Assembly: GCA_035388225.1 (NCBI GenBank)
Contig: DAOOPM010000001.1
Location: 62,001-126,000, forward strand
Direction: 5' to 3'
From: SB25 sp029560875
GTDB lineage: Bacteria; Bacteroidota; Bacteroidia; Bacteroidales; Tenuifilaceae
Length of the DNA: 64,000 bases
Positions 18,503-26,590 of the stretch are shown piece by piece. Positions within the stretch are counted from its first letter, which is position 1, and the number at the start of each line of letters is the position of its first letter. Position numbers and translations under genes: made by a program. The notes beneath the pieces were generated by a model that did no database searches, was not told the DNA's origin, and worked only from the letters and a program-made list of their open reading frames with translations.

Positions 18503-19187
18503 TCAACTCTTCCTCAATTTTAGCGACTATTGGAACAAGTATTTTATCCTCAATACGGGCGTGGTCCTTCAAATCGTCCTCAAAACGCTGGAGAGCATAA
18601 AGAAAGTCGTTACAGTAATTATCGTCATAAGTTGGTTCAAGGAATTTTATAATAAGGTTCCGCAAATCGGAAAGTTTCTCATCCAAATCGGTATGCTCAC
18701 GCACAAAATCATGAATACTATAATTTTGTATGCGCTTTCGCTCATTTACAAGATTCAGCACATAAGGAAAAACTTTGACCTCCTCGTTCTGAATATGTTC
18801 TATCAGTTCAACCTTATAATCCAAGTAGAACTTCTCTATAAGTTGCAGATTTTTAGAACTTGAACTTTTAAGAAGCAGGTTAAGCAAGCGCTCAATCTCG
18901 GGCACATTATAATCGATGTAATACCTGTGGGTTTGCTGCAAATAATCGACAATTGAGGTTACGGGAACATTAACTAAACCAGAATCGGGTAAAAAATCAG
19001 GGTTGATGTATGTATTTATAATGGCCAAAAAGAAATCTGGATTCACTTCACTCTCCTTACAAATCTGCTCAACGGTTTTATCCCTGAATCCCAGCCTAAT
19101 TCCAAATCGATTAATTATGGGTAGTAAATTATAGTTGGATAGAACCAATTCGGCCATCCTATGCTCACGAGTAAAATTTGACTTCAT
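18495..19187 (-). CDS. Hemerythrin-domain protein, RIC/ScdA-like
   Basis: 230 residues, helical, cytoplasmic. An N-terminal DUF542-like segment (LLPIINRFGIRLGFRDKTVEQIC, about 21-43) precedes a hemerythrin bundle with the di-iron ligand pattern: THRYYIDYNVPEIE, HIQNEEVKVFPY, REHTDLDEKL and DHARIEDKILVP give His/Glu/Asp at the expected helix positions. This arrangement matches RIC (YtfE/ScdA), proteins repairing iron-sulphur clusters after nitric oxide or oxidative damage, but the usual N-terminal Cys pair of ScdA is not present (only one Cys, in EQICKES). First gene of an operon with the LuxR-type regulator. A palindrome lies 36 nt upstream of the ATG. Confidence 0.78.
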   Translation of the reverse strand: MKSNFTREHRMAELVLSNYNLLPIINRFGIRLGFRDKTVEQICKESEVNPDFFLAIINTYINPDFLPDSGLVNVPVTSIVDYLQQTHRYYIDYNVPEIERLLNLLLKSSSSKNLQLIEKFYLDYKVELIEHIQNEEVKVFPYVLNLVNERKRIQNYSIHDFVREHTDLDEKLSDLRNLIIKFLEPTYDDNYCNDFLYALQRFEDDLKDHARIEDKILVPIVAKIEEELND

Positions 19188-19222
19188 CTGTATTAACTAG
19201 GTTTGCTCTCTTAACACAATTA

Positions 19223-19239
19223 GTTGAAAATAGTTCAAC
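19223..19239. promoter_or_regulatory. Palindromic candidate operator upstream of the hemerythrin gene
   Basis: GTTGAA, 5-nt spacer, TTCAAC: a perfect 6-5-6 inverted repeat in the divergent intergenic region, 36 nt upstream of the hemerythrin ATG. Its TTGA...TCAA core is like Crp/Fnr-family sites, but the spacing differs from FNR. Confidence 0.4.
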
Positions 19240-19286
19240 GCTAAACAGGCGTATAAAGCGATTGTATAAATTTGTTTAGTTGGGAT

Positions 19287-19317
19287 TTTGCATATCTAAA
19301 TAAAGTTGTTACTTTAG
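19287..19317 (+). promoter_or_regulatory. Promoter of the DUF2378-like gene
   Basis: TTTG (19287-19290), 19-nt spacer, TACTTTAG (19310-19317, one mismatch to TAnnTTTG). Confidence 0.55.
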
Positions 19318-19341
19318 TAAAGGGAATAAATAATTAAACTT

Positions 19342-19899
19342 ATGGAAATTAAAGGTTCAGCCGTAAAAGCCACACCCGATTTTGTAAAGGCAAATTTCTA
19401 CAACCGTTATAACGAGTGGGTTAAATCGTTACCCGAATCATCGAGACATATAATAGAACAGCCTATTTACGCCACAACCTGGTACCCATTAATGGAATCT
19501 GTTATTATTCCAACACAGAAAGTGGCCGACTTGTTTTATGGTGGCGATAACACTATGGCTGCTCGCGAAATTGGACGGTTCAGTTCCGATATTGCGCTCA
19601 AGGGAATTTACAAGATATTTGTAAGGATTAGTTCTCCGCATTTTGTGTTAAGTCGTGCTTCCAATATTTTCTCAACATATTACCAACCCGCAGATATTAA
19701 GGTGATAGAAAATGCTGAGAAAAAAACGGTTCTCCAATTGGCTAAATTTCACCCAAACGAGAAATTAATAATGGAACGAATTGCTGGTTGGATAGAGCAT
19801 ACCCTTGAGATAACGCTAAAATCACCTTTAAAAGTTGAAGTTGAGAATAAAGTAGATGGAAATCAACTCTCATCGAAAATCACTGCTATGTGGGATTAA
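19342..19899 (+). CDS. Hypothetical protein, DUF2378-like
   Basis: 185 residues, no signal peptide or membrane segment. The order of features recalls DUF2378 (TIGR02265) proteins: WYPLMESVIIPTQKVADLFY, then AAREIGRFSSDIALKGIYKIF, then SRASNIFSTYYQPADIKV and a late IAGWIEHTLEITLK segment, a mixed alpha/beta layout like V4R or heme-NO-binding-type folds. The match is by general pattern only. It is divergent from the hemerythrin/LuxR operon with its own promoter and terminator. Function unknown. Confidence 0.55.
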   Translation: MEIKGSAVKATPDFVKANFYNRYNEWVKSLPESSRHIIEQPIYATTWYPLMESVIIPTQKVADLFYGGDNTMAAREIGRFSSDIALKGIYKIFVRISSPHFVLSRASNIFSTYYQPADIKVIENAEKKTVLQLAKFHPNEKLIMERIAGWIEHTLEITLKSPLKVEVENKVDGNQLSSKITAMWD

Positions 19900-19929
19900 A
19901 ACAAATCATATTAATATTTTTACAACTCG

Positions 19930-19964
19930 TCCCGATGATTCAACAGCTCATCGGGATTTTTTTT
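19930..19964 (+). terminator. Rho-independent terminator
   Basis: TCCCGATGA (19930-19938) pairs with TCATCGGGA (19948-19956), followed by eight T residues. Confidence 0.9.
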
Positions 19965-20021
19965 CAATCATAATTTGGATGCTGCAATTTTGTTTCAGAA
20001 ACAATGTAAAAGACGGAAACA

Positions 20022-22157
20022 ATGAAAAACATTTTATCAGCAGCATTAATAATCATTTCAATAAGTGTTAATGCACAAGTTATAGTTAAAGGAAAAATTA
20101 CCGATAAAAATGGAAACCCACTGGTTGGTGCCAATATTATTGTTAAAGGAACCTACGACGGTGTCGTAACCGACTCTATTGGAAATTATTCCCTAAAAGT
20201 AAACACCGAAAATCCTACACTGATTGCCACCTATATGGGCTACATCAATCAGGAGACTCAGGTAAACACTACAAAAGGTCAAACTGAAATCAACTTTAAA
20301 CTTAAGGAGAACGCAAATCAAATTGAGGGTGTTGTAATATCGGCTGGCACTTTCGAAACTGCCGATAGGAAACGTAGTGTAACTCTTCAACCTCTCGATA
20401 TTGTAACAACACCTAGCGCCACTGGCGATATTTACGGAGCGTTAACATCGCTACCTGGTACAGCAACCATTGGCGAGGATGGTCGCCTGTTTGTTCGTGG
20501 TGGCGATGGATACGAGAGCAAAACCTTTATTGATGGTTTACTCTCAAAGAAACCATACAGTTCCAACGTTCCCGATTTACCCAGCCGTGGACGTTTCTCT
20601 CCATTCCTATTTAGCGGAACAACATTCAGCACTGGAGGTTACTCTGCAGAGTATGGCCAGGCTCTATCTTCGGCACTAATATTAAACTCTAATTCACTAC
20701 CACAAAAAAACCAAACGGATATTTCGTTGATGACTGTTGGTGGTGGTGTTACCCAAACAATCAAGTCCGAAAACTCTTCAATATCGGCTGGTGTTGAGTA
20801 CTTTAACCTTGCTCCATACTCAAAACTTACCACCCAACGTTTTGAGATGAATAAATACCCTGAGTCTGTTGGATTAACATTAGTTACTCGTCAAAAAATT
20901 GGCAATCAAGGAATGTTGAAACTCTTCAGCACTTACTCAGGAACAGAGTTCGGCTTAAAATACCCCGATTTAACAACTCCGGGCTCAATGTCGAATATTG
21001 CCCTTGAAAACAAGAATAGCTACTCTAACCTATCGTACACAGACAAATTTGGTAAAGGGTGGACTTTAAAAAGTGGGATGGCCTTTACTTATGATAAGAA
21101 TAACCTCAACCTACAGGCGTTCCAGGTAAATGAATCGAACAAAAACCTGCAGGCAAAAATCACCTTAAAGAAGAGTTTTAGCGAGAATGCATCGGTACTG
21201 TTTGGAGCCGAGGAGACATTCAACAGTTTCAATCAGGATTATACCGAAACTGCAACCACTTTCAGCAACAATAGCCATTTCGATGATTTTAACTCGGCTG
21301 TGTACGCTGAGGGCGATTATCGGCCAATCGCCAAATTAGCCCTTAGGGCTGGAGTTAGAGGTGAGTATAGCAGTTTACTCAACAAATCGAATGTAGGAGC
21401 ACGACTATCGGCTGCTGTAAAAATCACTAACTCGTCGCAAATATCACTTGCATACGGCAACTTTTATCAAACACCCGAGGAGGATTTGCTACGCTTTACC
21501 CATAACTTGAATTTTGAAAAAGCCGACCACTATATTGCCAACTACCAATGGGAAAAAAGTAATAGAATAATTAGAGTAGAAGCCTACAGGAAAGATTACA
21601 AAGATTTGGTAACCTACAACCCTGAGGAGTACTGGAATGGCGATTTCTACAAGAATTCAGGAGGAGGACATTCACAGGGTATTGATGTATTCTACCGCGA
21701 CCGAATGACATTTAGAACACTTGAATTTTGGGTATCATACTCGTACGTGGACTCTAAACGCAAATATCGCTACTACCCAGAAATGGTAACACCATCGTTC
21801 GCACCAACTCACTCGGCCAGTTTTGTGGCAAAGAAATGGGTGCAAAGCATTACCACACAGTTTGGATTATCGACCACGTTCTCAACCGGTCGCCCTTACA
21901 ATAACCCAAATAGCACAGAGTTTATGGATGGCCGTGCACCATTTTACCACGATATCAGCATAAACTGTAGCCATTTACGAACAATCTTTGGTAAATCAGC
22001 AATTATCTATGCATCGGTAAATAATCTATTGGGTCGCGATAATATATACGGTTACCGTTACTATAGTCAACCCAACACCGAAGGAGTTTACGAAGCCTTT
22101 CCGCTCAAAAACGATAGTAAAAGGTTCTACTTCCTAGGAATATTTATCACTCTTTAA
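20022..22157 (+). CDS. TonB-dependent outer-membrane receptor
   Basis: 711 residues. Signal peptide MKNILSAALIIISISVNAQ, then a CarboxypepD-regulatory-like domain (VIVKGKITDKNGNPLVGAN to about 110), plug domain (about 120-230; LFVRGGDGYESKTFIDG and GYSAEYGQALSSA blocks) and a beta-barrel ending with FYFLGIFITL, whose last aromatic-rich strand suits outer-membrane insertion. No SusD partner follows, so it is not a classic polysaccharide locus; iron-complex, vitamin or peptide uptake are all possible. The next gene is a periplasmic TPR-like protein after a repetitive leader. Confidence 0.88.
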   Translation: MKNILSAALIIISISVNAQVIVKGKITDKNGNPLVGANIIVKGTYDGVVTDSIGNYSLKVNTENPTLIATYMGYINQETQVNTTKGQTEINFKLKENANQIEGVVISAGTFETADRKRSVTLQPLDIVTTPSATGDIYGALTSLPGTATIGEDGRLFVRGGDGYESKTFIDGLLSKKPYSSNVPDLPSRGRFSPFLFSGTTFSTGGYSAEYGQALSSALILNSNSLPQKNQTDISLMTVGGGVTQTIKSENSSISAGVEYFNLAPYSKLTTQRFEMNKYPESVGLTLVTRQKIGNQGMLKLFSTYSGTEFGLKYPDLTTPGSMSNIALENKNSYSNLSYTDKFGKGWTLKSGMAFTYDKNNLNLQAFQVNESNKNLQAKITLKKSFSENASVLFGAEETFNSFNQDYTETATTFSNNSHFDDFNSAVYAEGDYRPIAKLALRAGVRGEYSSLLNKSNVGARLSAAVKITNSSQISLAYGNFYQTPEEDLLRFTHNLNFEKADHYIANYQWEKSNRIIRVEAYRKDYKDLVTYNPEEYWNGDFYKNSGGGHSQGIDVFYRDRMTFRTLEFWVSYSYVDSKRKYRYYPEMVTPSFAPTHSASFVAKKWVQSITTQFGLSTTFSTGRPYNNPNSTEFMDGRAPFYHDISINCSHLRTIFGKSAIIYASVNNLLGRDNIYGYRYYSQPNTEGVYEAFPLKNDSKRFYFLGIFITL

Positions 22158-22185
22158 TCTTAGATAATACTACTAGTTAGCGGGT

Positions 22186-22329
22186 TAATCAGTCATTAAG
22201 AGAATAAGTTATTAGGTCAATTAACCAGCAGTTTAATCAATAAACCACCAGATAATCCATTAACTAAATTACTCAATCACTTAACAACTCAATTACTCAA
22301 TAACATAATCACTTAATCACTCAACAAAA
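22186..22329 (+). repeat. Degenerate ACTCAAT/CACTTAA low-complexity leader
   Basis: About 140 bp before ATG 22330 consist of imperfect short units such as ATTACTCAA, ATCACTTAA, TCAATAA and AACTCAA, nearly free of G over the last 80 bp. No gene is encoded. Confidence 0.6.
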
Positions 22330-22977
22330 ATGAAAAGTACAATTTTAACAGCAGCAATTCTAATGGTATTAGGAACTGCAATGGCACAACAACCAAGTTT
22401 TGAAAACGCTATGCTTGAAACTCTCACAATGTACGATAGCGCTAAAACAACAACTGACCTACAAACAGTAGCAAGCAGATTTGAGAGAATTGCAACCACC
22501 GAAACTACAAAATGGGAGCCGTTTTACTACCATGCATTCTTGAACATTAACCTAAGCTTCAGGGAAAAGGATGGTGACAAGAAAGATGCTTTGTTGGATA
22601 TAGCACAAAAAAGTATTGATAAAGCACTAGAGGTAAATGGCGATAAGTCGGAACTTTATGCAATACAGGGTTTTCTTTATCAGGGTAGAATTCAAGTTAA
22701 CGCAATGCGTGGCATGACCTACTCACAAAAAGCATCCGAAATACTTGAAAATGCTGTAAAAGAAAATCCAAAAAATCCAAGAGCACTATTCCTACTAGGT
22801 CAGAATATTTTCTACACCCCAAAAATGTTTGGTGGTGGGAGTAAAAATGCACTACCAAAATTTCAAGAGGCAAAGGGATTGTTCGAAAGTGAAAACGGAA
22901 AAACTGGCATTGCTCCTAAATGGGGTTCAAAATCGAATCAACGCATGATTGATGCCTGCTTAAAGGAAAATAGTTAA
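22330..22977 (+). CDS. Periplasmic TPR-like protein
   Basis: 215 residues with signal peptide MKSTILTAAILMVLGTAMAQ. The mature part is all-helical with tetratricopeptide-like pairs: ALLDIAQKSIDKALEVNGDKSELYAIQGFLYQGRI (about 80-115) and ASEILENAVKENPKNPRALFLLGQNIFY (about 128-155). A Gly-rich turn (FGGGSKNA) precedes a last helix. TPR proteins of this kind usually scaffold envelope complexes; it may accompany the TonB receptor upstream, but the long repetitive leader between them argues for separate control. Function unknown. Confidence 0.65.
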   Translation: MKSTILTAAILMVLGTAMAQQPSFENAMLETLTMYDSAKTTTDLQTVASRFERIATTETTKWEPFYYHAFLNINLSFREKDGDKKDALLDIAQKSIDKALEVNGDKSELYAIQGFLYQGRIQVNAMRGMTYSQKASEILENAVKENPKNPRALFLLGQNIFYTPKMFGGGSKNALPKFQEAKGLFESENGKTGIAPKWGSKSNQRMIDACLKENS

Positions 22978-23014
22978 CTTTAGCCATAAATCGTATTATT
23001 GATAGGCAATATTA

Positions 23015-23043
23015 CCCCTAAAGGGTTAGAAACCCTTTAGGGG
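23015..23043. repeat. 12-bp perfect hairpin between the TPR and kinase genes
   Basis: CCCCTAAAGGGT pairs with ACCCTTTAGGGG over a 5-nt loop. No T run follows on the plus strand, so it is not a standard terminator; it lies 35 nt before the kinase ATG. Confidence 0.6.
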
Positions 23044-23077
23044 ATTAAAAAAGTTATAATTATTTAAAAACCTTAAG

Positions 23078-24118
23078 ATGAACTCAAAGGAAATTATTCG
23101 CATATCACTTCGCGAATGCAAAGATGTTTTAATAACACTTTTTTTTAGTGCATTAATAACTTACATTTTTGCAGGCAATTACTTATTTACAAATTTTAGC
23201 ACGGCATATAAAAATCTTCTGTATGGTTTCTCTATAGGTTATTCTCTTTGGAAAGGAAATCAGTTTATTGGATGGCTAGGAAATTTGTATTTCCCATGGA
23301 AAAAAAATCCTAAACTTACTTTTACTTTAAACTCTATATTTTCGGTTATTTACACTGTTCTTGCCATTATTACAATTAATTATCTCTTTTTACACTTCGT
23401 TTTCAATATAAATATTTTCGATAATCTAGGACGTTGGATTTCGCAAATGGTTATTACTTTTTTAATCTCATTAGTCATTACCACTAGCTTTTACCTAGCC
23501 TATTTCTTTAAATGGTGGCGAATATCGGCAATAAATGAGGAAAAATTGAAGCAAGAAGCCATTCAATTACGCTACGACGCACTTAAAAGTCAAGTTAATC
23601 CACACTTTCTTTTCAATAGTTTAAGCGTACTAAGCTCATTGGTCGATACCGATACGGCAAAAGCAAAGCTTTTCATTCAACAATTTTCTAATATTTACCG
23701 TTACGTGCTCGACCAAAAAGATAAGGAATTGGTTCCCTTGGACGAAGAAATACGGTTTATAAAATCTTACATCAATCTTCACCAAATGCGCCACGGGGAG
23801 AGTTTAAAAATACATATCGATATTACTGACTTTTCGGGCTTCATCATTCCTCTCTCCCTTCAAACCCTTTTGGAAAATTGCTTTAAGCATAACATAATAT
23901 CAGAGGAAAAACCTCTAACTGTAAAACTATGGAGGGAAAACAATTTTATAGTAGTTCAAAACAACCTACAAAAACGTAGAATTATTCAGGACTCAAACGG
24001 AATAGGGCTCGAAACTATTAGCAAAAGATACGAGTACATTTCTCAACATCCTATGGAAATTGATCAGGATGAGAATTACTTTACAGTAAAAATTCCTATT
24101 GTTAAATCCATTTCTTAA
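23078..24118 (+). CDS. LytS/YehU-type sensor histidine kinase
   Basis: 346 residues, inner membrane. Membrane segments occupy about 15-160, followed by a short helix and the His_kinase domain with the phosphoacceptor in QVNPHFLFNSL (about 172-182) and a GHKL ATPase (LLENCFKHN, about 268; SNGIGLETISKRY near 308-320). No periplasmic sensor domain is evident, so sensing is probably within the membrane. It forms a three-gene unit with the methyltransferase (11-nt gap) and the LytTR response regulator (15-nt gap), the usual partner of this kinase class. Confidence 0.9.
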   Translation: MNSKEIIRISLRECKDVLITLFFSALITYIFAGNYLFTNFSTAYKNLLYGFSIGYSLWKGNQFIGWLGNLYFPWKKNPKLTFTLNSIFSVIYTVLAIITINYLFLHFVFNINIFDNLGRWISQMVITFLISLVITTSFYLAYFFKWWRISAINEEKLKQEAIQLRYDALKSQVNPHFLFNSLSVLSSLVDTDTAKAKLFIQQFSNIYRYVLDQKDKELVPLDEEIRFIKSYINLHQMRHGESLKIHIDITDFSGFIIPLSLQTLLENCFKHNIISEEKPLTVKLWRENNFIVVQNNLQKRRIIQDSNGIGLETISKRYEYISQHPMEIDQDENYFTVKIPIVKSIS

Positions 24119-24129
24119 TACAAAGAAAA

Positions 24130-24687
24130 ATGAAATACTTAATATTACTATCGATACTATTTTTTCTTTCAGAATTTGCCTTGATGCTTGTTAAACGTTC
24201 AAAAAAAATTGATTCGAAGCGTAAAAACGACAAAGGTTCTTTAGTTTTACTTTGGGTAATCATCACCCTATGCTTTACATTCGGATTTACTTTTGCAAAC
24301 TATAGAATCTGGACCCTCTTTAATTATGTCGTTGCTTTTGCTGGAGTCACTATAATTCTTTTAGGTGCAACTATTCGTTGGATTTCAATCATTCAGCTAA
24401 GTAGTGCTTTTACAGTTAATGTGGCCATTGCAAACAACCATAAACTTAAAACCGATGGGGTTTACAAGTATGTTCGTCACCCCAGTTATTTTGGACTCTT
24501 GTTTATAATGTTTGGGTTCTCTGTTAGTATGAATAGTTATATCTCTATTTTGATCATTACAATTCCAATGTTTCTTGCTATTCTCTACAGAATTAAGGTT
24601 GAAGAGGAAATTCTACTCACAGAATTTGGAGATGAGTATTCAAATTACAAGAAGAACACTAAGAAACTAATTCCAGGATTAATTTAA
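24130..24687 (+). CDS. ICMT/PEMT-like membrane methyltransferase
   Basis: 185 residues, four or five membrane segments. The C-terminal half carries the isoprenylcysteine carboxyl methyltransferase-like signature: LKTDGVYKYVRHPSYFGLL (about 112-130; His-Pro of the SAM site), then RIKVEEEILLTEFGDEYSNYKK with the conserved acidic E-E and Y-x-x-Y. Bacterial members methylate unknown lipid or small-molecule substrates. Its position between a LytS-type kinase and its LytTR regulator suggests it belongs to the same response and may modify a membrane-associated signal, which is inference. Confidence 0.82.
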   Translation: MKYLILLSILFFLSEFALMLVKRSKKIDSKRKNDKGSLVLLWVIITLCFTFGFTFANYRIWTLFNYVVAFAGVTIILLGATIRWISIIQLSSAFTVNVAIANNHKLKTDGVYKYVRHPSYFGLLFIMFGFSVSMNSYISILIITIPMFLAILYRIKVEEEILLTEFGDEYSNYKKNTKKLIPGLI

Positions 24688-24702
24688 AAATAGTTCTAAC
24701 CA

Positions 24703-25458
24703 ATGAAGTATTTAATTGTTGAAGATGAGCGCTTAACAGCAGATAGCCTTGCTAAAATGGTCAATTCCATTCGACCAGATTACAATTTACTTGCAGTGTT
24801 TGATTCTGTATCATCGGCAGTTAAATGGCTGAAACAGAATCCTCATCCTCAACTTGCTTTTTTCGATATTCAGCTGGCCGATGGCATTAGCTTCGAGATT
24901 TTTGAGCAGGTGAAAATCGATTTTCCGGTAATATTCACCACTGCATATAACGAGTATGCGCTTAAGGCTTTCAAGGTTAACAGTATCGATTATCTGCTTA
25001 AGCCAGTGAATGAGAATGAGCTAAAAACGGCTATCGATAAATTTGAAAACACCAGAAACACCGCTACAACCATTGATTCAAGCCAAATTACAACGCTGAT
25101 AAACCAGCTAAGCAACAACTATAAATCCAGGTTTTTGGTAAAGGTTGGCGAGCACCTTAAGATGATTAACTGCAGCGATATTGCCTTTTTTCATAGCATG
25201 GAAAAATCTACTTTCATACGCAACACCGAGGGGCGCGACTACGCCATTGACCAAACACTCGACCAAATTGAACTGGTTGTAAATCCATCGGAATTTTACC
25301 GCGTTAACCGCAGCTGTATTATTGGAATAAACTCCATTCGCGATATTGTGGCTTACTCCAACAGTCGCCTAAAAATTGTTCCAACCGTAAAAACTGACGA
25401 GGATATAATTGTAAGCCGCGAGCGCGTATCGGGGTTTAAGGAGTGGTTGGAGAGGTAA
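24703..25458 (+). CDS. LytTR-family response regulator
   Basis: 251 residues. Receiver domain: acidic pair EDE at 7-9, phosphoacceptor Asp in LAFFDIQLADG (about 55), TTAYNEYALKAF and Lys in YLLKPVNE (about 105). The C-terminal LytTR DNA-binding domain (about 140-250) includes RFLVKVGEHLKMI, FHSMEKSTFIRNTEGRDY and FYRVNRSCIIGINSI. It should be phosphorylated by the LytS-type kinase two genes upstream and bind direct-repeat targets. Confidence 0.92.
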   Translation: MKYLIVEDERLTADSLAKMVNSIRPDYNLLAVFDSVSSAVKWLKQNPHPQLAFFDIQLADGISFEIFEQVKIDFPVIFTTAYNEYALKAFKVNSIDYLLKPVNENELKTAIDKFENTRNTATTIDSSQITTLINQLSNNYKSRFLVKVGEHLKMINCSDIAFFHSMEKSTFIRNTEGRDYAIDQTLDQIELVVNPSEFYRVNRSCIIGINSIRDIVAYSNSRLKIVPTVKTDEDIIVSRERVSGFKEWLER

Positions 25459-25495
25459 GATTTCTTAACCAATAAAACTGTTTATAAATATTAAT

Positions 25496-25602
25496 TGTCA
25501 TTGCCTACGGCTGAGCTCTCCGGCAATTGGCGGATCGGTTCCGAGCACAGTGAGGAATCTGATTTCTACATAAAGAGATTCTTCGCTGCGCTCAGAATGA
25601 CA
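25496..25602. repeat. Dispersed intergenic repeat, TGTCATT...AATGACA type
   Basis: About 107 bp starting TGTCATTGCC and ending GAATGACA, with interior GGCGGATCGGTTCCGAG and GAGATTCTTCGCTGCGCTC. Strongly resembles 10896-10987. Confidence 0.65.
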
Positions 25603-25623
25603 GTTACATTATACTCCGCTTAA

Positions 25624-26565
25624 TTAATTTGCGCATTCCAAACCTACAAACAGCACATTGCTCTGTATGCGACATAGTGCATTGTAAACATAAACCTTCT
25701 GATAGATTGGAAACTCTTTGGTAATCCAAAGTTGAGCGTCCTCATTGAACACAAGCAGGGTATTTGTTAATTCCTTCAACTCTGGACTTATTCTTTCACT
25801 GTTTAGAATCATATCCGAAAACTCATCCATTTGAATTTTAAGAACCTCCACTTGGCTTTTCGTATTGGCATCTTTCTTCACAAATATCGATATAGCAGGT
25901 GCTCCCTTATCAGCAATGCTTAATGCGCTGTAGTTGGACACTTTTCGCTCGTTATCTGCTAAGCCTTCACTAGCTGCCTCCTGCTTTAACTTTTCTATAT
26001 AATTCGATATTTCCAAAGCCTTGAGTTTTATACTACTTTTGGTTGAAACATCACTTTTGTTACCCAATGATTTAACAAACTCTTCCTGATTATATCCCAC
26101 CAACGCAACGCTATTAAGCACATTAGAGCTAACATTTACGGCTAGGAAAACGTTAAATACAGCCAAAAAGGTTAAACCAAACATTACTGCTAAATTATTC
26201 TTAACCGATTTGCTCTTTGGCTTCCTAGTTTGGTAAAGATAAACAGGCAAAAACAGCACAAATGGGGATAGAATTCCAAGAACTAAGAAAACGGAGGCTC
26301 CTGGCCAATGCATTATCTTAAATAACGCTCCTAGAATACATACGAAGAAAACAATGAATGTAACAATGTAAAGCCAAGCACTCTTCTTCTCATCCTGATT
26401 TACATAGTTATTATACAAAGCCATTGGAAGAAAGATAAAACAGAACATAAAAACTGATAGTAAAAGCAGAATTGATGCTCCAGGCATATGCAATACTTTT
26501 AATAGCGAACCAAACAACATAAGATTTGCACTCACTATTCCTGATATATAGATGAACTTTTTCAT
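25624..26565 (-). CDS. GldL/GldM-like fusion membrane protein (two hairpins)
   Basis: 313 residues. Two membrane hairpins carry the GldL-type signature: LLKVLHMPGASILLL (about 21-35) and LFKIMHWPGASVFLV (about 81-95). A further membrane segment (FLAVFNVFLAVNVSSNVLN, about 133-152) resembles the single GldM membrane helix (LALNVSxExL), and the periplasmic part that follows (SNYIEKLKQE, then LWITKEFPIYQKVYVYNALCRIQSNV near the end) resembles the first GldM domain. GldL's conserved Glu in the second helix is replaced (SPFVLF, CFIFLP), so proton-driven rotation is unlikely. Gene follows its longer paralogue by 25 nt in a PadR-led operon. Function unknown. Confidence 0.6.
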   Translation of the reverse strand: MKKFIYISGIVSANLMLFGSLLKVLHMPGASILLLLSVFMFCFIFLPMALYNNYVNQDEKKSAWLYIVTFIVFFVCILGALFKIMHWPGASVFLVLGILSPFVLFLPVYLYQTRKPKSKSVKNNLAVMFGLTFLAVFNVFLAVNVSSNVLNSVALVGYNQEEFVKSLGNKSDVSTKSSIKLKALEISNYIEKLKQEAASEGLADNERKVSNYSALSIADKGAPAISIFVKKDANTKSQVEVLKIQMDEFSDMILNSERISPELKELTNTLLVFNEDAQLWITKEFPIYQKVYVYNALCRIQSNVLFVGLECAN

Positions 26566-26590
26566 TTTGCTAGATTTTAGGTTATTGAAC

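Noticed and set aside
23015..23043. Rho-independent terminator after the TPR gene
   Set aside because: The stem is strong but no T run follows on the plus strand.
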